From Amycolatopsis oliviviridis (GTDB taxonomy: Bacteria > Actinomycetota > Actinomycetes > Mycobacteriales > Pseudonocardiaceae): a DNA stretch of 64,000 nt. Made by a program: the position numbers and the translations under genes. The DNA lies in the NCBI RefSeq assembly GCF_014654365.1, contig NZ_BNAY01000001.1:310001-374000 (forward strand), in the 5' to 3' direction. Shown in pieces: positions 45,312 through 54,160 of the stretch. Under the pieces are notes generated by a model. That model was not told where the DNA came from. It did not search any database and saw only the letters and a program-made list of their open reading frames with translations. How positions within the stretch are numbered: the first letter of the stretch is position 1; each line of letters begins with the position of its first letter.

Positions 45312-46042
45312 TGCCCGAATACCGAGGGCTCGGTTTCGACCCCGCGCCGGGTGACGCGGACGCGATCGCGGACGCCGCCCGGCGCTGCTCGGAAGCGGCC
45401 GCGAAGCTCGACGGGTCGATCGCCGCCCGGATCGAGGTCCCCCGCGAGTGGGAAGGCGAAGCCGCCGTGACCGTCGCCGCCCGCGCGGCCGCGGCGAGGA
45501 CGGCGCTCGAACCCGCGCCCGCCGTGTTGCGCGCCACGGCGGAGATCCTCACCTCCTGGGCGGGCACGGTCGTGGCCGGAACGAGGCGAGCCGAGCAACT
45601 CGACCGGCGCGCCGTGACACTCCGGCGCGCGCTCCTCGAAGCGGCGGACGCCGTGGAACTCGGGGAGACCGCCGTCCAGTTCGCCACCGGGACCGCGGCC
45701 ACCGCGCAAGCCGATCTCGCGGCGGCGAAGGCACAGCACGAAGAGGTGCGGAGCGAACTCGACCGTGTCCTGGACCAGGCCCGAGCGCTGGAGACGGCGC
45801 ATCGGGCCGAAGCGTCCCGGGTCGAGCACAGGCTGCGGGCGCTCGGCGAACCCGGCGCCGCGCTCGGTGAGGCACCCGGCGGCGCCGTGAACCTCGCCGA
45901 CGTCACCGGCGGGATGGCCCGGTTTTCCGCGCTGGGCAAGGAACTCGCTGCCTCACTGGCCCGCGCGCCCGGTCCGGCGGTCACCCCGCCGTCCGGAGCC
46001 GCCGCCGCGTTCGCCGCGGCCGTCTCCCAGGGCGGCCGGTGA
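45311..46042 (+). CDS. hypothetical long helical protein
   Basis: 243-residue protein, almost entirely alanine-rich helices, including a coiled-coil part (about 120-180: QADLAAAKAQHEEVRSELDRV). It begins LGFDPAPGDADAIADAARRC, as do WXG-like N-terminal domains of actinobacterial type VII-linked toxins. No catalytic domain is attached. Overlaps both neighbours by 1-4 bases. Confidence 0.6.
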   Translation: MPEYRGLGFDPAPGDADAIADAARRCSEAAAKLDGSIAARIEVPREWEGEAAVTVAARAAAARTALEPAPAVLRATAEILTSWAGTVVAGTRRAEQLDRRAVTLRRALLEAADAVELGETAVQFATGTAATAQADLAAAKAQHEEVRSELDRVLDQARALETAHRAEASRVEHRLRALGEPGAALGEAPGGAVNLADVTGGMARFSALGKELAASLARAPGPAVTPPSGAAAAFAAAVSQGGR

Positions 46043-46584
46043 AACTGACGGCCGTCCCGGGGATCACCCCGGTCTCCCTGTCCTCGGTCGAGCGGACCAC
46101 GGCCGAACTGCACACGCTCCTGATCCGCCTCCGCGGTCCGGACGCCGAACGGGATCTCGGCCTGGAGACCGCCGCGATCCAGGCCGCCGAACGCGCCCAC
46201 GAACACCGTGCGGGTCTGCTGGCGATCGTCGAGCACCACGACGCCGACCCGGCCTTGCTGCTCGCCGGGTCGATTCCCGTCGAACGCCCGATGACGGTCG
46301 AGTCCGCGGCCGAGCTGAACTGGTCCGTCGCCGATACCGCACCGGGCATCCGCGAGGTCAGCACCGCGACGACCGCCCGCGGCTACCCGGTGGTGATCGT
46401 CGAGCGGATCGCCGTCGACGGGCCGGGCGCGCAGCTTCAAGCCGTCGTCCTCGACCCGGGACGGCCGCGGGTCGCGGTGTTCACCCTGCATTCGCCCGGT
46501 GGCCGCGGCTGGCTGGACGTGGCCGCGCTCGCGGGCACGCTCGTCGCGGGGGTGGATCTCAGTGAGCCAGCGCGCGTTCCCTGA
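46039..46584 (+). CDS. hypothetical protein of type VII accessory operon
   Basis: 181-residue mixed alpha/beta protein, no family recognised. GTG start overlaps the previous stop. A PE/ESX-associated 'hypothetical' of this size often follows WXG-like genes. Its 3' end overlaps the convergent AraC gene by 26 bases. Confidence 0.55.
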   Translation: MKLTAVPGITPVSLSSVERTTAELHTLLIRLRGPDAERDLGLETAAIQAAERAHEHRAGLLAIVEHHDADPALLLAGSIPVERPMTVESAAELNWSVADTAPGIREVSTATTARGYPVVIVERIAVDGPGAQLQAVVLDPGRPRVAVFTLHSPGGRGWLDVAALAGTLVAGVDLSEPARVP

Positions 46585-47407
46585 ACTCCCGGGGCGTTTG
46601 CCCGACGGCCTTCCGGAAGGTGCGGGAGAAATGGGCCGCGCTGGTGAAACCGCAGTCCTTCGCGATCTCGGCGATGCCCCGCGCGGCCTTCGCCGGATCT
46701 CCCAGCAGGGTCTTCGCCCGCTCGACCCGCAACCCCTTGATCCGCTCGGAGATCCCCTGTCCGTCGTCGAACAGCTGGTAGAGCCGGCGGCGCGAGATGT
46801 ACAGGGCCTCGGCCACTTGGTCCGCGCCCAGCGAGGGATCGGCGAGACGCTCGCGCATGTACCGCACGGCTTCCCGGCGACGGGTCGCGAGCGCGTCGGC
46901 ACGGTCGAGTTCCGCACGCAGGACGCTGCGCAGCACCAGTTCCGCGAGCCCGCGCAGGTGATGGGCGAGGCCGTGCGGATCGAGCGCCGCGCTGACGGCG
47001 AGGACGTGGGCGATCGCGCTGGAGAACAACGCGCGCAACGAGGCGTCGACGAGGACGGGGCGGAACATCAGCGGCTGCAACTCGCCGAAGGACAACGAGA
47101 ATTCCGCCGCGGGCAGGGTCAGCATGACGACGCCCTGCCTGCCCGGTGTCTCGCCGTCGTGGCCGCCGATCGGCAGGACGTGCAGGACACAGCCGGCGAA
47201 GCCGAGCTTCGCGCCGTCTTCGGCGACAGCCCGCGGAACGGTGCACCGCAGGAGAAGCTGGATGCCGTCCGGACCCGCCTTGCGGTCGCCGAGAATCGCC
47301 GCGCGGGCGGCCGCCGCGCCGGAGGCACGGACGATCAGCTGTCCGGTCGCGACTTCTGCTTCGGTCATGGGCGCCGTTCGCGGATTCGTCGGGGACATCT
47401 CGTTCAT
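46559..47407 (-). CDS. AraC-family regulator
   Basis: 282-residue regulator. The N-terminal half is an AraC-binding-like domain. The C-terminal AraC/XylS DNA-binding domain has the two helix-turn-helices: VRYMRERLADPSLGADQVAEALYISRRRLYQLF, and GIAEIAKDCGFTSAAHFSRTFRKAVGQTPREFR. ATG 47407 was chosen over GTG 47413. It lies inside the type VII accessory cluster, between its two arms, and probably controls one or both. Confidence 0.88.
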   Translation of the reverse strand: MNEMSPTNPRTAPMTEAEVATGQLIVRASGAAAARAAILGDRKAGPDGIQLLLRCTVPRAVAEDGAKLGFAGCVLHVLPIGGHDGETPGRQGVVMLTLPAAEFSLSFGELQPLMFRPVLVDASLRALFSSAIAHVLAVSAALDPHGLAHHLRGLAELVLRSVLRAELDRADALATRRREAVRYMRERLADPSLGADQVAEALYISRRRLYQLFDDGQGISERIKGLRVERAKTLLGDPAKAARGIAEIAKDCGFTSAAHFSRTFRKAVGQTPREFRERALAH

Positions 47408-47459
47408 CTTCACTGTTCGCTCGGTATCGTGCCCGCCGGGTGGCGGAGCTAGGTGAGAG

Positions 47460-48236
47460 GTGGCCATGGCACGGCGTTCGGCGAGTACGGCGGGCATCGT
47501 CCTGTCGCAGCTGGAATTCGACCTGTTGTGGGCCGACCTCGGGAACGGCGAGTCACCGTATCCGCTCGACGTGCCCTCGCACGGCGAAACCAGGGAAGAA
47601 CGGGACGAACTGGGCGAACGCGTCTTCGCCGGGCTCTCCGACGCGGGTTTCGCCGGCGGCGACGAACTCGATCCCGGCATCGAGGACCTGTTCGTCCTGC
47701 TGGGATCCCCGTCGCTGTCGGTGGACGCGCTGGTGCTCGGTGAACAGCCGTGGCGGATGCTCGCGGCGGTCCGCGGCGCCCGCGGGGTGCTGGCGGTCCA
47801 GGACGAGAAGGACCTGGTCCTCGAACCGCTGCGGGCGGCCGAGCTGGTCGCCACGGTCGGCCGGATGCTCGGTGACGGCGTGCCCGGTCCCGGTGACCAG
47901 CTCCGGCTGCCACGAGCCACCTTTTCGGCCGCCATGGACGGTTTCGCGCGAGCGGGCTACGACGGATTCGAACGCGCGCTGTCCGGCGCCGGGATCACCG
48001 GCCGGAGCGTGCGTCCCCTCGCGACGATGGTGACATCGGCCCGCCACGCCGCCGGGCAGCTCGCGGTCAACGGTGTCCGCGGCCGGAGCCCGGTGCTCAG
48101 CTGGTTCGACACCGAGGCCGGCCGCTACGCCGTCACCCACGAAGACGTCGGCGGTGAAGCCTGGGTGATGGTCACCCCGGCCGACGCCGCCTGGCTCGCC
48201 GCCCGCCTCGGCCTGCTGATCGACGACGTCTCCTGA
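47460..48236 (+). CDS. ESX secretion-associated EspG-family protein
   Basis: 258-residue protein of the EspG fold: LSQLEFDLLWADLGNGESPYPLDVPSHGETREERDE at the start and AAWLAARLGLLIDDVS at the end match the actinobacterial EspG family. EspG is a cytosolic chaperone that binds the PPE partner of PE-PPE pairs and keeps it soluble for ESX secretion. It fits the PPE-like protein encoded upstream. Start is GTG 47460 or ATG 47466; AGGTGAG lies before both. Confidence 0.85.
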   Translation: MAMARRSASTAGIVLSQLEFDLLWADLGNGESPYPLDVPSHGETREERDELGERVFAGLSDAGFAGGDELDPGIEDLFVLLGSPSLSVDALVLGEQPWRMLAAVRGARGVLAVQDEKDLVLEPLRAAELVATVGRMLGDGVPGPGDQLRLPRATFSAAMDGFARAGYDGFERALSGAGITGRSVRPLATMVTSARHAAGQLAVNGVRGRSPVLSWFDTEAGRYAVTHEDVGGEAWVMVTPADAAWLAARLGLLIDDVS

Positions 48237-48557
48237 TCACGAACGCCAAGCGGGCGAAGGGAAATCCCCGGTGAGACCGTCCACGACGGACTCGCCGGCG
48301 TCGAGTGCGGAGATGGTCGCCTCGGCGGCGAGCCGGAGCACCAGGGCGGACAGCTCGCTCGCGCGCGAGGTCAGCGCACCCGGCTCGAACCGCAGCCCGA
48401 CCGGCTTTCCGTACAGGTCGACGGTGACCGTGACGCCACCCTCGCTCGCCTCGCCGGTCACCGCGGCCAAGCGGGCGCTGTAGTCGGTGTCCGGGGTCTC
48501 GGCGTCTTCGAGCAAGCGCTCGACGCTGCGTTCGTCGATACCGCGTTCGTCGATCAC
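48237..48557 (-). CDS. YbaB/EbfC-like small protein A
   Basis: 106-residue protein with beta-strand GVTVTVDLYGKPVGLRFEPGAL followed by a long helix (ASELSALVLRLAAEATISALDAGES), which is the YbaB/EbfC pattern of nucleoid-associated-like proteins common in ESX loci. GTG 48557 has GGAGGG upstream and overlaps the previous stop (GTGA); a GTG at 48569 is less likely. Confidence 0.65.
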   Translation of the reverse strand: MIDERGIDERSVERLLEDAETPDTDYSARLAAVTGEASEGGVTVTVDLYGKPVGLRFEPGALTSRASELSALVLRLAAEATISALDAGESVVDGLTGDFPSPAWRS

Positions 48558-48820
48558 TGGACCCTCCACGTCTCCGGAGTCGTCTCTTCGATCGCCTCGG
48601 CCAGTTCGGCGCTCGTCCCGAGCCTCAGCGACTCCGCGTCGTCCAGATCGAGCCGTCGGCTCGCCTGCGCGGCCGCCCGGTCCACCAGGCCGAGGATCCG
48701 CCGGGAGAGTTCCCGAGGGTCCAAGCGCAGCGCGGCCTCCTCGATCCGCAGATCCCGCAGCGCCCCGCCCGGTTCCACCTCGACCGAGGCGACGCGATCC
48801 CGTGCCTTCCCGGTGATCAC
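48554..48820 (-). CDS. YbaB/EbfC-like small protein B
   Basis: 88-residue protein with strand VASVEVEPGGALRDLRIEEAAL and helix DPRELSRRILGLVDRAAAQA, the same pattern as the next gene; the pair may form a heterodimer. GTG 48820 overlaps the CHAP gene stop by three bases. Easily missed because it is short. Confidence 0.65.
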   Translation of the reverse strand: MITGKARDRVASVEVEPGGALRDLRIEEAALRLDPRELSRRILGLVDRAAAQASRRLDLDDAESLRLGTSAELAEAIEETTPETWRVQ

Positions 48821-49857
48821 GGGCGCACCCCGCCGTAGAAGGTGGAACCCGACAGCGTGTGCGTGTTGCGGCGCACGGCGTCCCCGGAGTTGCCCTCGAT
48901 CATCGTCACCTTGTTCCCCTCGACCTTCTCCACGATGCCGATGTGAGTGCTCGTCGACGGGCTCTGCGGCCCGGTCCCGAACAGGAGCACGTCGCCGGGT
49001 TTGGCGTCGTGCAGGGAGTTCCGGCCGTACGCCTTCCCGTGCCGCTGTCCCCAGCGGTAGACGTCGCCGGTGAAGGGCAGGATCGGGATGTCCACCCCGG
49101 CCTTGCGCCACATCGCGGTCGCGAACGACGAGCACCACGCCGCCGTCGGCCCGTACGGGTTCCGGTTGCTGCCGGGCGGGTTCTCCCGTGTACCGAGTTC
49201 CTTGCGCGCCGCGGAAACGGCCTTCTGACCGCGAGAGGTCGCCTTGTTCGGGGTGGTCTTGCCCGGCTTGCCGTGCCCGGCGGCGGGATGGTCCTCGACC
49301 TTGCGATCGGCGACGCCGTCGTGCCGCAGTTCCTTGCGCAGGCCCCGCAGCTTGCCGGCGGCTTCGGTGAGTTCGCCGTTCACCTTCCGCAGCGTCGCGG
49401 CCGACTGTTTCGTGTACCGCGGCGCGAGATCGGCGGCCGCGGCGATCGCGGTGGCCATCGCGGCCCGCGACCCCACGGCGGTGGCGTCGTCGAGGAGCTT
49501 CTTCGCCTTGGCGATGTACTCGTCGGCGAGCCGCTGGACAGCGGTGTGACCTCCGTCCACAGTGGACGTCACGCGGGCGACGACCCGTTCGGCTTCGGTG
49601 CTCGCGTCGGCGGTGAGGCGGATGTCCTTCCGCAGCCGCGCCGTGGTGCGCTCGAACTCCTCCGAAGCCTTGCCCTCCCAATGGGCGAGCACGACGTCGG
49701 TCTCCCGCTTGTGCGCGTCGTGCTGGTCGTGCAGGGTCTTCGAGACCTGGTGCAGGGCGAACTGGACACGGGCGGCGTCCTCCGCCTTGCCCGCGAGCTT
49801 GTTCCGGTGCGCCAGGATGTCCGCGGCGAAATGCCGCGCGGTGGCAAGAGTGTCCAT
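48817..49857 (-). CDS. CHAP-domain peptidoglycan hydrolase with WXG-like N-terminus
   Basis: 346-residue protein. Residues 1-170 are helical, with LAHWEGKASEEFERTT, the W-x-G hairpin signature of WXG100 proteins. A linker of charged/GP residues leads to a CHAP cysteine peptidase/amidase domain (about 205-346): the catalytic Cys in TAAWCSSFATAMW, His in STHIGIVEKV and EGNSG. CHAP domains cut peptidoglycan amide bonds. No signal peptide, so the WXG-like part is probably the export signal for a type VII system. ATG 49857 has GGAG 7 bases before; TTG 49869 is the alternative. Confidence 0.85.
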   Translation of the reverse strand: MDTLATARHFAADILAHRNKLAGKAEDAARVQFALHQVSKTLHDQHDAHKRETDVVLAHWEGKASEEFERTTARLRKDIRLTADASTEAERVVARVTSTVDGGHTAVQRLADEYIAKAKKLLDDATAVGSRAAMATAIAAAADLAPRYTKQSAATLRKVNGELTEAAGKLRGLRKELRHDGVADRKVEDHPAAGHGKPGKTTPNKATSRGQKAVSAARKELGTRENPPGSNRNPYGPTAAWCSSFATAMWRKAGVDIPILPFTGDVYRWGQRHGKAYGRNSLHDAKPGDVLLFGTGPQSPSTSTHIGIVEKVEGNKVTMIEGNSGDAVRRNTHTLSGSTFYGGVRP

Positions 49858-49874
49858 CGAGGTCTCCAACGCTT

Positions 49875-50594
49875 TCAGGCGAGCCGGTTCAGTGCCGCGG
49901 CGGACGAGGCATCGCGGTCGTGATAGGCCTTGCGGGCTTTGGCGGCGGCGTCCGCGAGCCGGTCGGCGGATCCGCCGACGGCCTTGACCTGGCTCTGCAG
50001 GGCGGCGCCGAAATCGCCGAGCGCGTCGGCGAACCCGGATTCCTTGCCGATCTTGCCGAAGCTGTCGTCGGCGATCGACCGGACGTCCTTGACCTGGTTC
50101 GCGGAGGTGGCGGTGAGCGCGTCACCAACCCGTCGGGTGCGCCGCATGAAGCCGTCCAGCGTCCGGCCGTCGACCCGGATCCGCCCGATACCCGCCCCAC
50201 CGCCGCTGGGCTTGCCGTGGTGTTTTCGCACGGCTTCGGCCGCCTTGCGCGCCTCGGGCAGGTGACGCCGGTAGGCGCCGTTCGTGTAGGTCGACCACGG
50301 CGTCCACGAGCGGCCGTCGTTCGAGATGGTGTTGGCGGCCTTGGCGTTGGTGGTGGCGTCGAACAGTTCGGAGTTCGAGTCGAGGCCGAACTGCCTGCGC
50401 CGCTCCGGCCCCATCGCGCCCAGCATGTTGATCTGCCAGAGCCCGTAGGAATCGTCGGGCGGGGTCGCGTTGTGGGCGCGGGTGTTCCCGCCGGATTCGG
50501 CGAGCGCGACCGCCACCGCCGTGGTCAGCCCGTCGCCGCGAAACCCGGCTTCGTGGGCGTGCCGGGCGATCTGCTCCGGGATCAGCTTGGTCAT
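49875..50594 (-). CDS. lysozyme-like transglycosylase with WXG-like C-terminus
   Basis: 239-residue protein. Residues 1-105 are a transglycosylase/lysozyme-like domain: IARHAHEAGFRGDGLTTAVAVALAESGGN with the catalytic glutamate in ALAESGGN and SYGLWQINM, as in SLT enzymes. The C-terminal 110 residues are helical, WXG100-like (MRRTRRVGDALTATSANQVKDVRS...). A mirror arrangement of the neighbouring CHAP protein, where the helical part is N-terminal. Lies 17 bp upstream of it, same operon. Confidence 0.82.
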   Translation of the reverse strand: MTKLIPEQIARHAHEAGFRGDGLTTAVAVALAESGGNTRAHNATPPDDSYGLWQINMLGAMGPERRRQFGLDSNSELFDATTNAKAANTISNDGRSWTPWSTYTNGAYRRHLPEARKAAEAVRKHHGKPSGGGAGIGRIRVDGRTLDGFMRRTRRVGDALTATSANQVKDVRSIADDSFGKIGKESGFADALGDFGAALQSQVKAVGGSADRLADAAAKARKAYHDRDASSAAALNRLA

Positions 50595-50604
50595 GCACCG
50601 AGCT

Positions 50605-50671
50605 TGACCGCCTGTGCGCGCCGGGGGAACCGGCGTTGCACGCGTGGACACGTGCGTTGCACAGGCGGTCA
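50605..50671. terminator. nested inverted repeat, terminator candidate
   Basis: 13-bp arms TGACCGCCTGTGC / complement at 50659-50671, with an inner GCACGCGT-ACACGTGC-type hairpin. Lies between the end of the large secreted protein gene and the start of the transglycosylase gene. Confidence 0.6.
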
Positions 50672-50678
50672 GCCCTCG

Positions 50679-53663
50679 CTAGGCGATCGGTTCGATCCAG
50701 ATGTTGCGGAACCGCGGATTCTCCCCGGGATCCCCGTGATCCTGCAGCCGGATCGCGCCCGGCCCGGCGTTCTCCGGGTTGCTGTCGCCCGTGCCGCCGT
50801 CGATCTCGACGTCGTTGTGGACCACGACACCGTTCCAGACCACGGTCACCCGGGCGTTGTCGGTCTTGTTCCCGGCACCGTCGAACCGCGCGGCGCGGAA
50901 CGTGACGTCGTAGGTCTGCCAGGTCCCAGGCGCCGTCGCCATGTTCCGGTCAGGCGCCCGTTTCGAGTAGATCGCGCCCGCCTCGTTGTTGGCGAGCGTG
51001 GTGTCCCCGAACGATTCCAGGACCTGCAGTTCGTAGCGTTCCTGGAGGTAGATGCCGCTGTTGCCCCGCTGCTGCCCGGTGACCTCCGGCGGGTAGTTCG
51101 GCTCGTTCCATTCGGCGTGCAGCTGGAAGTCGCCGAACTGCTGCTTCGTGCGGATGTCGCCGCCGTTGGACTCCATCGCGCCGCCGGACACCGGCCAGGT
51201 CGCGGCGCCGCCCGCGCGTTTCTCCCAGGCGTTCAGGTCGGTGCCCTTGAACAGCTGGATACGCCGGGACTCGGTGAGCGTGAGGCTGTCGAGGTTGACG
51301 TTGCCCGCGTCGCCCGTGTCGTAGCGGTAGGAGATCGTGTTCGACCCGGCTTTGAGGTTGAGCGTGTCGGGCTGCGTGTTCCAGGTGTCCCAATTGCCGG
51401 TGCTGGCGAGCCTGACTTGTTTGACCTTGGCGCCGTTGACGTAGACGGTCACGGATTTGGTCCCTGGCGCCGGATCCGGGCCGTTCGAGTACCGCAGCGC
51501 CGCGTTGTAGGCACCGGTCTTGGGCGCGTTCACGGTGAACGTCGTCGCTGCGCCCTGGTTCCAGTAGCCGTCCACGAACCCGGTGCCCGTGTAGCCCTTG
51601 TGGTTCGTGTTCGCCGCGGCGCCACCGCTGAGCGCGGCCCGCTCGGCCTCGTAGGTCGTGCTCGCCGGCGGTCCGCCGACCAACGAGTTCAGCGTGTACC
51701 AGGCCTCCGTGCTCCACAGCGCCGCACCGGACTCCGACGCGAACGGGCGCGGAGAGCGGACGTGCACCACGTGTCCCGCCTTCAGGCCCGCCACCTGCAG
51801 CGTGACCTTCTTGCGGTCGGGGGACAGGCTCGCGAAGGTGACGGACAGGGTCTGCTCGTCGACCTTCGGCCCGCCGTACGCGGGAGTGGGCTGGTAGCGC
51901 CACTGCTGTGCCTGGTATTTCGCCGCGAGGTTCTGCGCGGTCGCGGCCGACAGCGGCTGGGTGTACTCGAGTTCGAAGCCGCCCGCGACGGCCCGCATCG
52001 CCCGGATGTCGAAGGCGTTCGTGCCGTTGGGCGTCACCTTCTGGAGGCCGTAGGCGAGCTTGCCGGGCTGGCCCCAGTTCCCGCCGCCGTCGATCCCGCC
52101 GGTGTAGATCGCGCCGTCGGGGCCGAGGCTGATCCGGCTGACGCCCGATTCGAGTCCTTGCGTGAGCCGGAAGACCGCACCCTGGTACTCGCCGTTGACC
52201 TTCTCCAGGAAGGCGCGCTGGAGCCCGCCGTAGGTCACGTCGCCGTACACCATCTGTCCGGCGAAGGGGCCCTGCGACAGCATGACCATGTTGCTCGGCG
52301 AGTTCGCGATCTCGTTGTGGGGCAACCACAACACCGGCGCGGTGACCGGCTTCGCGTCGAACGGACCCGGGGGATTGGTGTAATGGTTGAAGAAGCGGTC
52401 CTGCTTGACCCGGACGAGCTTGTTCGCCGGCAGCCAGCCGCCCTGGTTGTCCGTGACGAAGACGTCGCCTTCCGGGCCCCAGCCGATACCGTGCGGCGTA
52501 CGCAGCCCGCCGGCGATGTAGGACACTTGACCGGTGGCCTTGTTGACCTTGATCGTGGTCCCGCGGTTCGCGGCGGGCTGCGGATCGGTCGTCGCGCCGC
52601 CGTAGTTGATGGCCACGGAGAGGTTGGCGTAGAAGAAGCCGTCCTTGTACAGCAGGCCGAACGCGAACTCGTGGAAGTTGCCGCCGAACGGCCAGGTGGC
52701 GACGGTGCGGTAGTCGTCGGTCACGCCGTCGCCGTTGGTGTCGTTCAGTTCGACGAGCCGCGTCTTCTCCGACACGTACAGCTTGCCGTCGACGTACTTG
52801 ACGCCCATCGGCTCCTTCAGGCCGCTGGCGACGCGCTTGCTCCGCACCTTGCTCGGGTCGGTGTTCCCGCTGACGTTGCTCAGCAGGTGCACCTCGCCGA
52901 GGACCTTGTCGGACCCGCCCCAGGTGGCGATGGCGAGCCGGCCGTCCGGCAGCCAGTCCATCCCGGTGACCTGCGGCTGGAACCCTTCTGGGCGCAGGTT
53001 CGTCAGCGTGAAGCCGGGGTGGACGGCGTTCAGCGGCAGGCCGTCACCGGGCGAGTCCGCGGCGCCCTCGCATTCCTTGCGTCCCGGCGCGGTCACGCGG
53101 ACGACGTCGGCGTCGGTGCTGAGCACCGAATTCGGCACGAGCGCGAAGTCACCCGCGCCCGGTGGCCGCCATTCCAGGGTGATCTGCTGGTCGTTGGTGT
53201 TGTCGAAATGGTCGATCCGCAGCGCGTGATACCCCGTGCCCAGCTGGACCGAGCCGGTCGCGGGGGTCGCTCCGTGCAGGCCGTCGTGGTTGATCACCGT
53301 CTGGCCGTCGATGCTGAGCCGGGAGCCGTCGTCGCTGGTGAGCCGGAATTCGTACTGCCCGGCCGTCGCGATGTTGATGTTGGCGATGACCTCCGAGACG
53401 AACTGCTCGTTCAACCCGAAGTCGGCAGTGCCGGTCCAGTTGATCGTCGGCATCAGCTTGTCGACGTTGGGGGTCTGGCCGGATTTGATCGCGCAGAGCT
53501 TGGTGATCTCGCGTTGCAGGTCGTACGTGCGGAGCGTGACACCGGGTTGCTGGGGTGGGACGGCCGCTTCGGCCGGAGCCGTCACCAGCCCTGACAGGCC
53601 TGTGACCAGCGCCAACGAGGCGACTATGGACCGGTTGAAGCGCTTGCGGACAGACGGAAGCAT
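50679..53663 (-). CDS. large secreted PA14 / beta-propeller / CBM / DUF1080 protein
   Basis: 994-residue exported protein. Signal peptide 1-34 (KRFNRSIVASLALVTGLSG...AEAA). Domains: PA14 at about 60-175 (FVSEVIANINIATAGQYEFRLTSDDGSRLSIDGQTVINHDG); glucose/sorbosone dehydrogenase-like or NHL beta-propeller at about 210-560 (GMDWLPDGRLAIATWGGSDKVLG, GIGWGPEGDVFVTDNQGG, SLGPDGAIYTGGIDGG); a CBM35/CBM6-like carbohydrate-binding module at about 660-790 (YEAERAALSGGA..GFVDGYW); and a C-terminal DUF1080/3-keto-disaccharide hydrolase domain at about 800-994 (FKGTDLNAWE, FHAEW-like strand, GNSGIYLQERYELQVLES). Likely acts on an extracellular polysaccharide or disaccharide derivative. Typically found with ThuA-like and 3-keto-sugar pathways; none is adjacent. 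Confidence 0.88.
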   Translation of the reverse strand: MLPSVRKRFNRSIVASLALVTGLSGLVTAPAEAAVPPQQPGVTLRTYDLQREITKLCAIKSGQTPNVDKLMPTINWTGTADFGLNEQFVSEVIANINIATAGQYEFRLTSDDGSRLSIDGQTVINHDGLHGATPATGSVQLGTGYHALRIDHFDNTNDQQITLEWRPPGAGDFALVPNSVLSTDADVVRVTAPGRKECEGAADSPGDGLPLNAVHPGFTLTNLRPEGFQPQVTGMDWLPDGRLAIATWGGSDKVLGEVHLLSNVSGNTDPSKVRSKRVASGLKEPMGVKYVDGKLYVSEKTRLVELNDTNGDGVTDDYRTVATWPFGGNFHEFAFGLLYKDGFFYANLSVAINYGGATTDPQPAANRGTTIKVNKATGQVSYIAGGLRTPHGIGWGPEGDVFVTDNQGGWLPANKLVRVKQDRFFNHYTNPPGPFDAKPVTAPVLWLPHNEIANSPSNMVMLSQGPFAGQMVYGDVTYGGLQRAFLEKVNGEYQGAVFRLTQGLESGVSRISLGPDGAIYTGGIDGGGNWGQPGKLAYGLQKVTPNGTNAFDIRAMRAVAGGFELEYTQPLSAATAQNLAAKYQAQQWRYQPTPAYGGPKVDEQTLSVTFASLSPDRKKVTLQVAGLKAGHVVHVRSPRPFASESGAALWSTEAWYTLNSLVGGPPASTTYEAERAALSGGAAANTNHKGYTGTGFVDGYWNQGAATTFTVNAPKTGAYNAALRYSNGPDPAPGTKSVTVYVNGAKVKQVRLASTGNWDTWNTQPDTLNLKAGSNTISYRYDTGDAGNVNLDSLTLTESRRIQLFKGTDLNAWEKRAGGAATWPVSGGAMESNGGDIRTKQQFGDFQLHAEWNEPNYPPEVTGQQRGNSGIYLQERYELQVLESFGDTTLANNEAGAIYSKRAPDRNMATAPGTWQTYDVTFRAARFDGAGNKTDNARVTVVWNGVVVHNDVEIDGGTGDSNPENAGPGAIRLQDHGDPGENPRFRNIWIEPIA

Positions 53664-53720
53664 CGTTGCCCCTCAGGTCGGCGGCGGAGCACCTCTGTGA
53701 CGTCCGCTGAACCTAAGAGG

Positions 53721-53767
53721 ACTTTCGCCTGGAGTCAACGAAAGTATGTACAACTCGGACGAAAGTT
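53721..53767. promoter_or_regulatory. ACTTTCG repeated element upstream of the large secreted protein gene
   Basis: Three copies of the heptamer: ACTTTCG at 53721-53727, CGAAAGT at 53739-53745 and CGAAAGT at 53760-53766. Two are direct repeats 21 bp apart (two helical turns). Located 58-103 bp upstream of the gene start, so candidate operator or activator sites, for example for a ROK/LacI-type sugar regulator. Confidence 0.55.
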
Positions 53768-54160
53768 ACCCCGAACGGCCCTCGGGGAGACGTTTGCGCC
53801 GCGAGGGCCGAGCATCCATGGTGAGCGCGGAGACTTGCCTGGGCGACCATGGTCATGCTGCTCCAGGCAGGGCGGCCTGCTAGGCGAGGCGCGGGAGAAG
53901 TGGAACCGTCCACTTGGGCGGCAATGAACAAGATGCATGGAAAGTTTGTCTCTATTTCGCGTCAGGCATGCACTGCGTCTTGTCTGGCAATGGTCGATCC
54001 CACTGTGCAGATCTCTTGGGGCTGCCGCCGACTGGCGGCTAGTTTCTGTAGTTACAAAGCAATTAACTTTCAAGATCTCTGGGTTCAAGTCTGTAACGCT
54101 GGGCCTTTTTGTCTCGACTAGGTATCGACCTGAGGTGTGGTTCAAGTGGTAGGAGTGGCC
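53768..54160. other. AT-richer gene-free flank of the orphan gene
   Basis: About 390 bp (nearly 500 bp from the gene start at 53663) without a convincing gene. The sequence becomes visibly richer in A and T from about 53,900 onward, signalling the start of the acquired segment. Contains CTGGGTTCAAGTCTG at 54079-54093, partly repeated at 55800-55814. Confidence 0.6.

Noticed and set aside
43387..46917. 1176-codon minus-strand open frame opposite the type VII cluster
   Set aside because: Composition and lack of motifs mark it as a shadow; the plus-strand genes have overlaps, ribosome sites and family features.
49920..53594. 1224-codon plus-strand open frame opposite the large secreted protein
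   Set aside because: Shadow of the minus-strand gene, which has signal peptide, PA14 and DUF1080 domains.
54079..54110. tRNA-like T-arm GGGTTCAAGTC
   Set aside because: No acceptor stem, D-arm or anticodon arm can be folded around it. Kept only as a weak attachment-site idea.
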